Below are positions 9,133 to 20,947 of a DNA stretch of 64,000 nucleotides, piece after piece; positions within the stretch are counted from its first letter, which is position 1; each line of letters begins with the position of its first letter. Made by a program: the position numbers and the translations under genes. The notes under the pieces were generated by a model. The model had not been told where the DNA came from, made no database searches, and worked only from the letters and a program-made list of their open reading frames with translations. The DNA comes from Methanococcoides methylutens (GTDB taxonomy: Archaea; Halobacteriota; Methanosarcinia; Methanosarcinales; Methanosarcinaceae). The stretch spans positions 62,001 to 126,000 of the forward strand of contig NZ_JRHO01000010.1 of NCBI RefSeq assembly GCF_000765475.1, in the 5' to 3' direction.

Positions 9133-9897
9133 TCAAAGCCGTGCTCCTTGCGTAGCGTTCATGCATTCACATTCACGTGTTGCAGGAATGCAGTCAATAA
9201 CATTGGTTAGGACTTCCAGCAGGATCTCCTGTGTAGTGCCAAGCTCGACCACGACCTCATCGGCTGTTATTTTGTTCTCGGTAAGTCCGCATGCCTGGTT
9301 CGTTATGGTGCAAATGGATGCATAGCATAGTTCCAGTTCTCGTGCAAGGGCAACTTCCGGCAACCCTGTCATACCCACAATATCTCCGATCATGCTCATC
9401 ATCTTTATCTCTGCACGGGTCTCAAAGCGTGGCCCTTCGGTACAAACGTATGTCCCTCTGGTATAATCAACTCCCTTCTTCTCAAGCGTATCCATAAGGC
9501 ACTTACTTATCTCCGGACAATATGGCTCTGTCATATCAACATGAACTGTGTTCTTGTCATAGAAAGTGGATATGCGGCTTTTGGTAAGGTCGATAAAATC
9601 ATCAGGGATGACAAAACTGCCAATGGCATGATCTTTCATGGTTCCCACGGAATTGGTGGCTACTATTTTCTCCACTCCAAGTTCCTTTATCGCCCAAATG
9701 TTGGCACGATAGTTGATCATATGTGGGGGAACATGTTCAGCAGCTCCTGAATGCCGGGGTACTATGGCTATGGTCTTATCATTCAGTTTGCCAATGTAAA
9801 CGCCAACATCTCCGTAAGGTGTATTGACGATCTTTGCAGATCCTTCTATAAAAGATGAGAATCCGACACCACCAAGTATTGCTGCATCGATTTTCAT
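9133..9897 (-). CDS. mtnP: S-methyl-5'-thioadenosine/thioinosine phosphorylase
   Basis: A 254-residue member of the PNP/MTAP phosphorylase family, which splits methylthio-nucleosides with phosphate in methionine salvage. Visible family blocks are ILGGVGFSSF near the N terminus, PRHSGAAEHVPPHMINYRAN (phosphate and substrate loop), VATNSVGTM, YVCTEGPRFETRAEI and GMTGLPEVALARE. In some methanogens the homologue acts on methylthioinosine after deamination, so either substrate is possible. The C terminus has a Cys pair (ECEC). The stop is 70 bp from the converging KaiC-like gene, and the DUF373 gene lies 18 bp upstream on the same strand, probably in one operon. Confidence 0.9.
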   Translation of the reverse strand: MKIDAAILGGVGFSSFIEGSAKIVNTPYGDVGVYIGKLNDKTIAIVPRHSGAAEHVPPHMINYRANIWAIKELGVEKIVATNSVGTMKDHAIGSFVIPDDFIDLTKSRISTFYDKNTVHVDMTEPYCPEISKCLMDTLEKKGVDYTRGTYVCTEGPRFETRAEIKMMSMIGDIVGMTGLPEVALARELELCYASICTITNQACGLTENKITADEVVVELGTTQEILLEVLTNVIDCIPATRECECMNATQGARL

Positions 9898-9915
9898 GCG
9901 TGGTAATAGGGCTGT

Positions 9916-11043
9916 TTAGTTTTTAGCTTTATGCTTCCCTTTTTTCGGAAGTTTTTCGGGGGATGGATTGGTCATGGATATCTTGATGCCAAGAAGTGCG
10001 ATCATTATAGCGCCTACCACAGAATAAACAAAATACTGCAGGCTCAGTTCACCATTTGCAGTCTCACCTGCAAGGGCACTAACTGAGAGTATATAAGTGC
10101 TTGCACCCCAGAATAGCAGACCGACTGCTATTATGAAAAGAGCCGGTGATATCTCTTTTATTGTGAAAGTTTCGCTTATTTTCTGGTCGACCATCTTCCC
10201 TATGTCTGCAAAAAGGATGGCTATAACGTACCACCAGATGGTAACATTAATGAAAACGGTAATGAGGGTGACTATTCCATAGTACCAGCTACCGCCGGTA
10301 ATGTGATACTGCCAGAGTGTCACAGCTCCTATCATTGTAGCGATCACTCCAAGGATAGCAGCTATTGTGTAAGTGATAAAGGTCATCTGGCCTTCATAAA
10401 AAGAATCCTTCATTCTTTCTCTTAAAAGGGCGAAAGGCTGGTCGAGGTTAAATCCTCTGTAAAGCATGTACATTCCGATCGCAGCTGAAATACCTATAAT
10501 TGCGCCTTCCGGATATCTTGCCAGCAGGAAAATTGCATAGATAAGTGCTGCAAGTCCCAGCGGAACAAAGAAGGTCTGTGAAATTTTCGGATCGTTCAGT
10601 GCATTTTTCAGGATATAGTAAGTACTCTCGAGGTTTGCACTTTGCTTAACCACGATACGCTTGACAGAATCGATCTTAATACGGGATTGAACTATGGGCA
10701 GGAGTGTCTCGTCCTCTGCTCCATCGGATATGAATATTGCATTTGTGATCTCATTCTCGCTCAGGAAAGCATCCAGCTGGGCAGATATTTTCTGGTCTGA
10801 TATGACTCCCACATTCTTGTCACCTGCAAATGTGATGATCTGGGCATCAAGACCCTTTGTAAGCAGTTCATCAAGAACATTCACGCCGCCAAATATTGTA
10901 TTGCTGTCGGAATCCTCCGGATCTGCAGTTGCAAGTTTCACTGCTGCATCGATGTTCTCTTCACGTCCTATGATTGGAGTGGTAACATCTGCTTTTTCAC
11001 CAAGATCATTGTCTCTGTCAATGCATATGACTAAAGTTTGCAT
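9916..11043 (-). CDS. DUF373-family membrane protein
   Basis: A 375-residue protein. The first ~150 residues are soluble, with MQTLVICIDRDNDLG and IFGGVNVLDELL, the start typical of archaeal DUF373 proteins. The rest has about six transmembrane helices and a Lys-rich C-terminal tail (KKGKHKAKN). The function of the family is unknown; the Asp-rich N-terminal domain is probably cytoplasmic. The start ATG at 11041-11043 follows a weak ribosome site (AGAGG). It lies 18 bp upstream of the phosphorylase gene on the same strand. Confidence 0.8.
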   Translation of the reverse strand: MQTLVICIDRDNDLGEKADVTTPIIGREENIDAAVKLATADPEDSDSNTIFGGVNVLDELLTKGLDAQIITFAGDKNVGVISDQKISAQLDAFLSENEITNAIFISDGAEDETLLPIVQSRIKIDSVKRIVVKQSANLESTYYILKNALNDPKISQTFFVPLGLAALIYAIFLLARYPEGAIIGISAAIGMYMLYRGFNLDQPFALLRERMKDSFYEGQMTFITYTIAAILGVIATMIGAVTLWQYHITGGSWYYGIVTLITVFINVTIWWYVIAILFADIGKMVDQKISETFTIKEISPALFIIAVGLLFWGASTYILSVSALAGETANGELSLQYFVYSVVGAIMIALLGIKISMTNPSPEKLPKKGKHKAKN

Positions 11044-11453
11044 GAAACCTCTTTATATTGTAAATTAGTACGAATACATCCTTTTTCCTATCGCGATGTC
11101 AAAATGCAGTACGTAATCACAGAAGTATTACAATTAAAAGAATATAAAGGATGCTATCTAGGCTTTGAGATTATTGCATCTGATGTTGTATTCTTATCTA
11201 ACTGCATTATTGTCTAATACTGTAATTTCTTGATCTCTTTGTTAGTTCTTTATCCAGTAAATAAGCCTTAGAAATCCAACTAGTGAAGTTCACTATGTCA
11301 CTTAATCATGCCCGGGTTAAGATATTTAGCAGTTTGATCAATTGCCTTGAATAGAATAATGAGGTTATCTCGAAGCAATTGTGTACTTCCCGATCATGTT
11401 TAAAAGGGTCTTAAAATTGAAATAAATTGTAGTTCCTTTCAGTGTAGTAGTAA
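11044..11453. other. Intergenic stretch, no gene seen
   Basis: An A/T-rich spacer between the DUF373 gene and the hairpin downstream of katG. I see only short broken frames and scattered TATA-like strings (for example ATATAAAGG near 11150, which could belong to a promoter). The 3' ends of any katG transcripts would fall at its right edge. Confidence 0.4.
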
Positions 11454-11506
11454 CCACCGTGAAACCAGAATTGATTGGAAATCAGGATATTTCAGTTTCA
11501 CGGTGG
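11454..11506 (-). terminator. Long inverted repeat downstream of katG
   Basis: Perfect 12-bp arms, CCACCGTGAAAC at 11454-11465 and GTTTCACGGTGG at 11495-11506, enclose 29 bp that contain a second small inverted repeat (TGATT/AATCA at 11472-11484). The structure lies 85 bp past the katG stop. It may be a terminator or mRNA-stabilising hairpin, or the end of a lost insertion. No strong T-run follows directly on the minus strand, so simple termination is not certain. Confidence 0.45.
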
Positions 11507-11590
11507 GCATTAAACATTTCATCGCAATGCAGTCTTACTCTTCAGTGGCTTTTGCACGTTCAGAAGCCCTCGAAGACGTTGATGCTACGA

Positions 11591-13963
<2,373 letters not shown>

Positions 13964-13970
13964 CTAATGT

Positions 13971-13997
13971 TCAGACAGTTTGCCCCCAATTGTCTGA
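13971..13997. repeat. Inverted repeat upstream of katG (1)
   Basis: TCAGACA at 13971-13977 and TGTCTGA at 13991-13997, a perfect 7-bp inverted repeat with a 13-bp spacer. It lies 44 bp upstream of the TATA-adjacent palindrome and could be a second regulator site. Confidence 0.4.
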
Positions 13998-14008
13998 TAC
14001 AAAATTTA

Positions 14009-14040
14009 TGCTTACATCTTATTTATCTATTCTGTAAGCA
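14009..14040. repeat. Inverted repeat upstream of katG (2)
   Basis: TGCTTACA at 14009-14016 and TGTAAGCA at 14033-14040, perfect 8-bp arms with a 16-bp spacer. The rest of the 14041-14211 spacer is A/T-rich with no gene visible. Confidence 0.4.
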
Positions 14041-14211
14041 GGGTCTGGCAATAAACTCTGTAAGCTATATTGATGTCGATTATTTGTAGTTTTTAATATG
14101 TGGCGGATTGCTACACTGAAAGCTGGCCAATAATCTCTTTGTATTGTCTATTAAGAAAATGCATTGGTTTTGCAATAAAACCTATATTATCAAATTCAAA
14201 AAAAGAAAGTT

Positions 14212-14835
14212 TCAGAAAGCCCCTAAGAGCCTCTGTGCCCACTTGAGCTTCTTTTCCTTCATAGGCGTAACATCCTTGTCATAGAAATCAAAACCAACAA
14301 GGGTTATGCTTTCAGCATTGAACTCGGACGCAAGGAAGACGCATCTGTCTCCGTCTGTGAAACCACCGAAGTTGTGGATGTTTGCAAAAGGTGCTGCCTG
14401 GGTGGTGCCGATAACGTTTCTGAACTGTGGCACGTATCTTAGCAGTTTTTCAGTATTGTCGCCATGTGCATGGATGACCATTATTGAACCTTTCTGGTTT
14501 GCCTGGATCTCTTTTTCCACATCACCATCAAGGTCTGTTACAATTACATGTGGGACAATACCCTTATCAACCAGGGGTGCTGTGGCGCCGTCGGCTGCTA
14601 TGATCACGTAGTCTTCTACGTTGACCTCCTTCAGGTCGATCAGAAGCTTTGGCGCATTGCCACAAACAAGGACGTCCTTTCCGCTGATAAGCTCCTCAAG
14701 TGTGTTCGTATCAGCAGTACCTGATCCTATCAATAGATTGGAAAGGAGGATGGCGGAATTCTCATCATCCTCCCTGGAGAAGCCGAAATCCTCAAGAATC
14801 GCTTCATAGATCGGCTCCCACTTTTTAAAATCCAT
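14212..14835 (-). CDS. mptE: 6-hydroxymethyl-7,8-dihydropterin pyrophosphokinase (MptE type)
   Basis: A 207-residue protein of the archaeal DUF115/MptE family, which transfers pyrophosphate from ATP to 6-hydroxymethyl-7,8-dihydropterin in methanopterin biosynthesis. The recognisable blocks are VLVCGNAPKLLIDL near residue 55, IIAADGATAPLVDKGIVPHV with the acidic TDLDGDVE just after it, HAHGDNTEKL, and GFTDGDRCVFLA with GFDFYDKD near the end. Its length is usual. It lies 15 bp after ileS on the same strand. The pathway supplies the C1 carrier used by methanogens. Confidence 0.88.
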   Translation of the reverse strand: MDFKKWEPIYEAILEDFGFSREDDENSAILLSNLLIGSGTADTNTLEELISGKDVLVCGNAPKLLIDLKEVNVEDYVIIAADGATAPLVDKGIVPHVIVTDLDGDVEKEIQANQKGSIMVIHAHGDNTEKLLRYVPQFRNVIGTTQAAPFANIHNFGGFTDGDRCVFLASEFNAESITLVGFDFYDKDVTPMKEKKLKWAQRLLGAF

Positions 14836-14850
14836 GATTCTCCCTCGGTT

Positions 14851-17800
14851 TCATTCTTCCTTTGAGATTGCAATGTGCATTGGAATACCTTCGACATTCC
14901 AGTCCTTTGCAAGCTCACCGGTGGTATCGACATCTAAACCGATCACAAGAACCTTTGCACGCACTTCCTTTGCGATGTAGTTCTCAAAGTCAAGTACAAG
15001 GTCAAGAACCCTTTCATCATCGATCTGGATGTGTGCCTTTATGCTGTCATCAACATCGAGGTCAAGCTCCTTGCGCATGTCCTGTATCCTGCGGATAACT
15101 TCCCTTGAGTATCCTTCGGATTCGATCTCGCGGGTAAGGTTTGCATCCACAAAGACTACTCCGCCTGCAAATTCAGCACTTGCTACAGCTTCCGGAAGGG
15201 TTTCGCTGAAGTTAACCATCTTTTCTGTGATGGTGATATTTGTGCCATCTGCAAGAGGTATCTCCATTTCTCCGTCTGCAAGTCCCTTCTTTAGTTCCAT
15301 GTCATCCATTGAAGCGATCGCTGCATTCACCTTGCCGGCATCTCCCTTGAAGACAGGTCCGATTGCTCCGGGGTTTGGTGCAGCCTCGACTCCGAGTTCC
15401 TTCCAGCTTTCGCCTATCTCAATAAGTTCGATATACTTGGCGTTGGTCTGATCCATGAGAACATAGCGAAGTTGTTCAACGGCTGCAACGGTGTTCTCAT
15501 CGGTAGGGCTGACCACGATACGTGATACAGGCCATCTGAGCTTGCGTCCAACCTTCTGGCGTGCATTTGATGAGGATTCTACCATGGAGCGTACCGCTTT
15601 CATATGTGCTTCAAGGTCAGTGTCCACAAGTGCCTCGTTGACAGTTGGCCAGTCGCAAAGGTGGATGGTTGCAGGAGCATTCTCATCGACATTCCTTACA
15701 AGGTTCTGGTACATCTCTTCTGCAAGGTGTGGCATGAATGGTGCGATCACCTTTGCAGTTGTCACGAATACATCGTAAAGCACCCTGTAAACTGCAAGCT
15801 TGTCAGGATCGTTTGCTTCGGTCCATGTCCTTGGCCTGATAAGCTGGATATACCATCTTGAAAGGTCCTCAAGAACGAATTCATTAACAGCACGCATTGC
15901 CTTGTGCAATAATCTCTCATCCATTGCCTTGTTGACATCCGCAATGACGGATTGCATGCGTGAAAGGATCCACTTGTCCTCGCTTCTTAAGTGTGCTTCA
16001 ACGGATTCGTAGGAAACTTCCTGTGGGTCGAATTTGTCAAGTGCCATGTATGGAAGCGGGAAACGATAGACATTCCACAGAATGTTGTTTGTCCTGTGTA
16101 TGGTTGCGATCTCGTCCCAGTTGAACTTCAGATCTTCCCATGGTGCGCTGGAGGCCAGTACATATGCCCTTAGGGTGTCAGCACCGAATTTTTCGATTAC
16201 CTCAGCAGGTTGTATGACGTTACCAATGCTCTTTGACATCTTCTTTCCGCTGCCATCAAGGGTAAAACCGTGCATCAGCACGTTCTTGTATGGTGCTTTG
16301 CCAAATGCTACCATGCTGGCGCCAAGTTGTGAATAGAACCATCCGCGGGTCTGGTCGTGTCCCTCGGTGATAAAGTCAGCAGGCCACCACTCATCGAACT
16401 GTTCCTTTGTTTGCGGGAATCTGAGTGTAGCCCAGGATGCCACTGCAGAGTCGAACCATACGTCGAAAACATCTTCCACACGTTTCATGGTGCCGCCACA
16501 GTCACAGGGTATGGTGATCTTGTCAACATACGGTCTGTGCAATTCAATATCTGCATCTGCACCTGAACGCTCTACAAGCTCTTCCTTTGTGCCGATCACA
16601 TCGATCTTTGCACACTTTGAACATTTCCATACAGGAATTGGGATACCCCAGTAGCGCTGCCTGGAGATACACCAGTCACGTGCACCTTCGATCCAGTCCT
16701 TGAACCTTGCAGAACCTGCCCAGTCGGGTGTCCAGTTGACCTTCTTGATCTCTTCAAGCATAGCTTCTTTGAGATCACCGATCTTCAGGAACCACTGTTC
16801 GGTTGCAAGGTATATGATGGGGGTCTTACATCTCCAGCAGTGACCATATCTGTGGCTGATGGTCTTCTCGGAGATAAGCAGTCCTTTCTCGAGGAGGTCA
16901 TCCATAACAACGCGGTTTGCGTCACGGATGTTCATGCCGGCGTATTTTCCTGCTTCATCTGTGTAGCTACCGTTTGAACCAACAGGGCAGAAGATAGGCA
17001 GGTTGTTCTTGACACCGACTTCGAAATCGTCAACACCATGTCCGGGAGCAATGTGGACACAACCGGTGTTCTCTGCTGTAACATAATCTGCATTGTAAAC
17101 TTTGTGTTCGATCTCTGCCTGAAGTGGCACGAGGTCTGCAAGAGGATGTTCATAGGCCATGCCTGCAACATCTTCTCCGCTCATGGTCTCAAGGATCTCG
17201 TAGTTTGCGTACCTTCCTATTCTTAGTACGTTCTCTACAAGTTCAGTAGCCATTATCAGTGTTTCAGTGTCACCTTCGGCGTTGTATGCTTTTACTCTTG
17301 CATACTCGAACTCCGGGTGTACTGCCACAGCAATGTTGGATGGAATTGTCCACGGGGTGGTGGTCCATATAACGATGAATGCATTCTCTTCATCTTTTAA
17401 TTTGAACTTGATGTAGATCGAAGGATCGTCGCGGTCCTCATATTCGACCTCAGCATCAGCGATAGCTGTTTCGCATCTGGGGCACCAGTTGACGACTCTC
17501 TTTCCGGTATCAAGCAGATTTTTTTCCTGTGCCTGTTTCAATGTCCACCATGCAGCTTCGATGTACTCATCCTTGAGTGTCATGTATGGATCTTCCCAGT
17601 CAAGCCATGCGCCAAGGGTGCGGAACTGGCCGGTCATGTCATCCTTCTGGCGAAGTGCAAATTCCTTGCATTTCTCAATAAAATTGCCGACACCATATGC
17701 CTCAATGTCTTTCTTTGACTCAAAACCAAGTGCACCCTCTACCTTTACTTCAATAGGGAGTCCGTGCATATCCCAGCCTGCCCTGTCAAGGATGTCATGG

Positions 17801-18027
17801 TTGTTCATGGACATGTATCGCAGGATGGAGTCCTTTATTATCTTGTTCCAGGCAGTGCCGAGGTGGATGTGGCCTGTTGTATATGGTGGTCCGTCCACAA
17901 AATAGAACTTCTTGGCGCCTTTTCTGTGCTCACGTACTGCTCTGTATGCATTATTTGCTTCCCAGAACTCGTGAACCTTCATTTCGATCTCATTAGCATT
18001 GTACTGATCAGTAACTTCTTTTATCAT
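14851..18027 (-). CDS. ileS: Isoleucyl-tRNA synthetase
   Basis: A 1058-residue class I synthetase that charges tRNA-Ile in the cytoplasm. The HIGH-type motif HIHLG follows VDGPPYTTG near residue 50. The KMSKS motif is present as [10 protein letters not shown], and the editing domain follows the usual order ([11 protein letters not shown] near the CP1 start). Between them is a CXXC pair (CSKCAK) with a second Cys pair (CDCGG), probably a zinc site. The N-terminal and anticodon regions are full length for the archaeal/eukaryotic form. mptE follows 15 bp downstream, so the two are probably co-transcribed. Confidence 0.97.
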   Translation of the reverse strand: MIKEVTDQYNANEIEMKVHEFWEANNAYRAVREHRKGAKKFYFVDGPPYTTGHIHLGTAWNKIIKDSILRYMSMNNHDILDRAGWDMHGLPIEVKVEGALGFESKKDIEAYGVGNFIEKCKEFALRQKDDMTGQFRTLGAWLDWEDPYMTLKDEYIEAAWWTLKQAQEKNLLDTGKRVVNWCPRCETAIADAEVEYEDRDDPSIYIKFKLKDEENAFIVIWTTTPWTIPSNIAVAVHPEFEYARVKAYNAEGDTETLIMATELVENVLRIGRYANYEILETMSGEDVAGMAYEHPLADLVPLQAEIEHKVYNADYVTAENTGCVHIAPGHGVDDFEVGVKNNLPIFCPVGSNGSYTDEAGKYAGMNIRDANRVVMDDLLEKGLLISEKTISHRYGHCWRCKTPIIYLATEQWFLKIGDLKEAMLEEIKKVNWTPDWAGSARFKDWIEGARDWCISRQRYWGIPIPVWKCSKCAKIDVIGTKEELVERSGADADIELHRPYVDKITIPCDCGGTMKRVEDVFDVWFDSAVASWATLRFPQTKEQFDEWWPADFITEGHDQTRGWFYSQLGASMVAFGKAPYKNVLMHGFTLDGSGKKMSKSIGNVIQPAEVIEKFGADTLRAYVLASSAPWEDLKFNWDEIATIHRTNNILWNVYRFPLPYMALDKFDPQEVSYESVEAHLRSEDKWILSRMQSVIADVNKAMDERLLHKAMRAVNEFVLEDLSRWYIQLIRPRTWTEANDPDKLAVYRVLYDVFVTTAKVIAPFMPHLAEEMYQNLVRNVDENAPATIHLCDWPTVNEALVDTDLEAHMKAVRSMVESSSNARQKVGRKLRWPVSRIVVSPTDENTVAAVEQLRYVLMDQTNAKYIELIEIGESWKELGVEAAPNPGAIGPVFKGDAGKVNAAIASMDDMELKKGLADGEMEIPLADGTNITITEKMVNFSETLPEAVASAEFAGGVVFVDANLTREIESEGYSREVIRRIQDMRKELDLDVDDSIKAHIQIDDERVLDLVLDFENYIAKEVRAKVLVIGLDVDTTGELAKDWNVEGIPMHIAISKEE

Positions 18028-18146
18028 GCTGGTGGCCTCCCGGATAGGTCCAGTTTCTTGGCTACGTTATAGATACCATCCTAATGCAGTAACCAATTTA
18101 AATATTATTGTATGATGCTGCCACAATGAAAATTAAAACAAAAAGT

Positions 18147-18183
18147 GTGTGCGCACAGATCGTGTGCGCACAGATCGTGTGCG
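18147..18183. repeat. 15-bp tandem repeat, 2.5 copies
   Basis: GTGTGCGCACAGATC occurs at 18147-18161 and 18162-18176, followed by a partial copy (GTGTGCG). Each unit holds the palindrome TGTGCGCACA. It lies between the end of the KamA-like gene and ileS, in front of the ileS promoter region. Confidence 0.75.
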
Positions 18184-18216
18184 TTTAAATCTCGATAAGG
18201 AAGTGGTAAGTTCCTC

Positions 18217-19512
18217 TTACTCAAAGAAGAACTTCTCTTCTCCCAAAGCGGGTTCAAGATCTGTAAGCCATGAAGCTGTAGGGGAATATTTTGCAAAGAA
18301 TGGCTTGCGTACCCATTTACTTTCCCGTCCCTGCAGGAACTCCAGAAGGAATACTTTTTCATCGTTAATTTCCTGAACACCGAGAATATTGATCTTTCCG
18401 GGGTCAGTGGACATGCTTGGTCCGCGAACAGTTCTTGCAAGCCCGCTGACGTTCTGGTATGCGTTCTGGAAGATCTCCCAAGCTCTTGTCATAGGTACGT
18501 CGAAATAATGTTTTGCACCCGTATTCCTCACCATGAACATATAATACGGTATGCAGCCCAGGCGAACTTGCTCGCTCCACATCTGTTCCCATAGTGCAGG
18601 ATCATCATTTATATGTGCTATCAGAGGTGATTGGGTTCGTATCTGTGTACCTGTTGCACGGATGTTCTGTATCGCTTTCTTTACAGTATCAGTGGTAAGT
18701 TCCCTGGGGTGGTTGAAGTGGGCCATAAGTGCCATGTGCTTTTTGTGTTCTGTAACATTGCTGAAAAGGGATAGGATGTCTTCGCTATCCTTATCAGAAA
18801 CAAAACGCTGGGGCCAGTAACTTAATGATTTGGTGCCTATCCTTATGTTCTCAATGCTGCGAATATCGGCTTCAAGGATCGGTTCAATGTATTTTTTGAG
18901 AAGGCCTGCACTCATGGTCATAGGGTCTCCGCCGGTGAAAAGTACATCCTTGATCTCCGGATGTTCCTGCAGGTATGATATTAGTAGTTCGATCTCACGA
19001 CTGGCAAATTTCAGGTCATCCATGCCGATGAATTGAGCCCACCTGAAACAGAAAGTACAGAATGCATGGCAGGTCTGGCCCTGTGCAGGGAAAAATAGGA
19101 TCGTTTCATCGTATTTGTGCTGCATTCCACTGATTATCTTTCCATCATGTTCCGGAACGTTCTTCTCCAGTTGTCCTGCAGGGTGGGGATTCATGCTAAG
19201 GCGTATTTTCTGAATCTCACTTTGTATATCTTCTTCCGGCGCATCATTTCTTAAAAGAGTTGCCATTTTTTCATAATGCTGTGGAAGAAGCATATCCCTG
19301 TTTGGGAATGTCAGTGTAAACATCGGATCATTTGGTACATCATCCCAGTTGATAAGTTCCTCTACCACATAATTATTAACACGGAATGGAAGTATCCGTG
19401 CAGCAATTTCTATCTCTTCCAGATGTTGCTGGCTTAGATCCTGTATCTGGGGAATGTCTTTGTAATTCGAAAGGGTATATGCAGAATACTTCTTTCTCTC
19501 AGCATCACTTAT
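18217..19512 (-). CDS. KamA-family radical SAM protein (lysine 2,3-aminomutase-like)
   Basis: A ~431-residue radical SAM protein with the cluster-binding motif CHAFCTFC (CX3CX2C) and the block DVLFTGGDPMTM, as in lysine 2,3-aminomutase relatives. It probably rearranges or modifies an amino acid; the substrate is unknown. Conventional starts give only 383 residues (to 19368). The same frame continues upstream as YSAYTLSNYKDIPQIQDLSQ, which fits the family's N terminus, with no ATG/GTG/TTG. The strong Shine-Dalgarno GGAGG at 19520-19524 is seven bases from an in-frame ATA at 19510-19512, so I place the start there; a frameshift or lost start is the alternative. Confidence 0.8.
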   Translation of the reverse strand: MSDAERKKYSAYTLSNYKDIPQIQDLSQQHLEEIEIAARILPFRVNNYVVEELINWDDVPNDPMFTLTFPNRDMLLPQHYEKMATLLRNDAPEEDIQSEIQKIRLSMNPHPAGQLEKNVPEHDGKIISGMQHKYDETILFFPAQGQTCHAFCTFCFRWAQFIGMDDLKFASREIELLISYLQEHPEIKDVLFTGGDPMTMSAGLLKKYIEPILEADIRSIENIRIGTKSLSYWPQRFVSDKDSEDILSLFSNVTEHKKHMALMAHFNHPRELTTDTVKKAIQNIRATGTQIRTQSPLIAHINDDPALWEQMWSEQVRLGCIPYYMFMVRNTGAKHYFDVPMTRAWEIFQNAYQNVSGLARTVRGPSMSTDPGKINILGVQEINDEKVFLLEFLQGRESKWVRKPFFAKYSPTASWLTDLEPALGEEKFFFE

Positions 19513-19896
19513 GCTATGGCCTCCATAATTCGTTTTTTAGAAAACAGTAAAGTTGAACGGTTATAATGTAGTTATTATGATATATCTCTATTGAGTTTTT
19601 TAGTTAATGCTAATTGCAGTGAAGTAATTGTAATATAGTATATGTATCATTCGACCACTTGTGCTAAACATTTTCGATCTCTAATGTTTCTTGTTGATTG
19701 TAGCAGTTCAGGTATTTCAATCATATAATATAAGCGATGGTTCTTTTTTGTCATGATCGAAAGGAATTGGAAGATTACCTTAAATTATGATCTCGATTCA
19801 TTACTTGTTCCTTTCGATAGCGACTGCGCGAAACGTTTAAGGGTAAATGATGCTTAATGTGTTGCAAGCTAATATTTTCTTATCAAAGGTGGTAAG
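19513..19896. other. Intergenic stretch between the KamA-like and PUA genes
   Basis: A 384-bp A/T-rich divergent spacer. A TATA-like string (ATATAATATAAG, about 19723-19734) lies about 160 bp before the PUA gene. I see no gene, repeat or RNA fold in it. Confidence 0.4.
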
Positions 19897-20382
19897 TTGA
19901 AAATAAAGTCCAGAGTTCAACTACGAAAATCTGCAAAGAACAAATTGTTGACTTCCCTTAGGTCCTCCTTTGGCGATGTCATTGACAAGATTGAAGAGCG
20001 AAAATTAGAAAGTGCTACGGCTGACTGGTTTAAGATCATAATAGTGGATGGGGATATCCTTTTCTTCCAGGAAGGGGAGGGTGATCCTTTCCCAACTGTC
20101 AGGGGTGTACTGGAGCTTGGGCTTGATTGCTGTAAAGTGACAGTGGATTCCGGAGCAGTGAAGTTCGTTGTCAACGGTGCAGATATAATGTGTCCGGGTA
20201 TCGTAAGTGCTGATCCTGAAATTGCGGCGAATGACCTTGTTATTATCACCGAAGAGGCTCATGGCAAACCGCTTGCTATTGGTCGTGCACTGGTACCTGC
20301 AAGCGAGATGGTCGGAAAGTCCGGAAAGGCAGTAAAATCCATTCATCATGTCGGGGACGACCTGTGGAATCTTGAAGCGTAA
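19897..20382 (+). CDS. Archaeal PUA-domain RNA-binding protein
   Basis: A 161-residue protein. The N-terminal ~80 residues (SRVQLRKSAKNKLL, then IIIVDGDILFFQEGE) precede a C-terminal PUA fold with VVNGADIMCPGIV, the signature of PUA proteins such as MCT-1/Tma20 relatives and the archaeal tRNA-guanine transglycosylase C-terminal domain. It should bind structured RNA; the partner is unknown. The start is TTG at 19897-19899, three bases after GGTGG. It stands alone, with sepF 185 bp downstream behind its own leader. Confidence 0.75.
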   Translation: MKIKSRVQLRKSAKNKLLTSLRSSFGDVIDKIEERKLESATADWFKIIIVDGDILFFQEGEGDPFPTVRGVLELGLDCCKVTVDSGAVKFVVNGADIMCPGIVSADPEIAANDLVIITEEAHGKPLAIGRALVPASEMVGKSGKAVKSIHHVGDDLWNLEA

Positions 20383-20566
20383 TGTATCTGTGATATTTTA
20401 TGCATGCAAAGCCATCATTAAAATATGATGACCATGCATAATAAATCTGTTAACATTGCTGCAAAGCTAAAAATTCCTAAAACGGCTAATGGCTTAAATA
20501 TTAAAAGACTTAATAAAGATATATTCTATATCCATTCAATAAAATTTTAACACAAAGGTGCGGACT

Positions 20567-20947
20567 ATGGCAAATTTCATGGACAAATTATTTGGAAGCG
20601 GATCAAAGGGTGCAACAGATGCTGACGAATATACCGAGCTTGATCTCGGCAAGTTCGAACAGGAAATGGCAGATGAACCTGCAGAAACCTACATTAGAGT
20701 GGCAGAACTTACGAACCTGAATGAGCTTCCAGGTCTTAAGAAAGAGGTCTATGATGGCAATATCCTCATGATCGATATCTCCAATATCAAAGCTGACAAG
20801 CTCATGCTTGACAGGGCACTCAAGGACCTGAAGGATGTAGTCATCGATGTGCATGGTGATATTGCAGGTATCAAGGATGATCAGGTACTTGTCACACCAA
20901 CAGGCGTAAAGATAGACAGGTCAAAGATAGTTGGTGGAAGGTATTGA
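20567..20947 (+). CDS. sepF: SepF-like cell division protein
   Basis: A 126-residue SepF homologue. In archaea SepF anchors FtsZ filaments to the membrane. The N terminus MANFMDKLFGS is a likely membrane-binding amphipathic helix. After an acidic linker, the C-terminal SepF domain starts near residue 42 and includes GNILMIDISNIKADKLMLDR and ALKDLKDVVIDVHGDIAGI. The start is the ATG at 20567, six bases after AAGGTG; a GTG inside that ribosome site (20558) is less likely. The stop overlaps the start of the next gene. This suggests FtsZ-dependent division, which matters for the ESCRT-like genes at 52-53 kb. Confidence 0.9.
   Translation: MANFMDKLFGSGSKGATDADEYTELDLGKFEQEMADEPAETYIRVAELTNLNELPGLKKEVYDGNILMIDISNIKADKLMLDRALKDLKDVVIDVHGDIAGIKDDQVLVTPTGVKIDRSKIVGGRY

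Noticed and set aside
20567-20947. SepF gene linked to the ESCRT-like genes
   Set aside because: They are 32 kb apart with no shared operon or promoter pattern.
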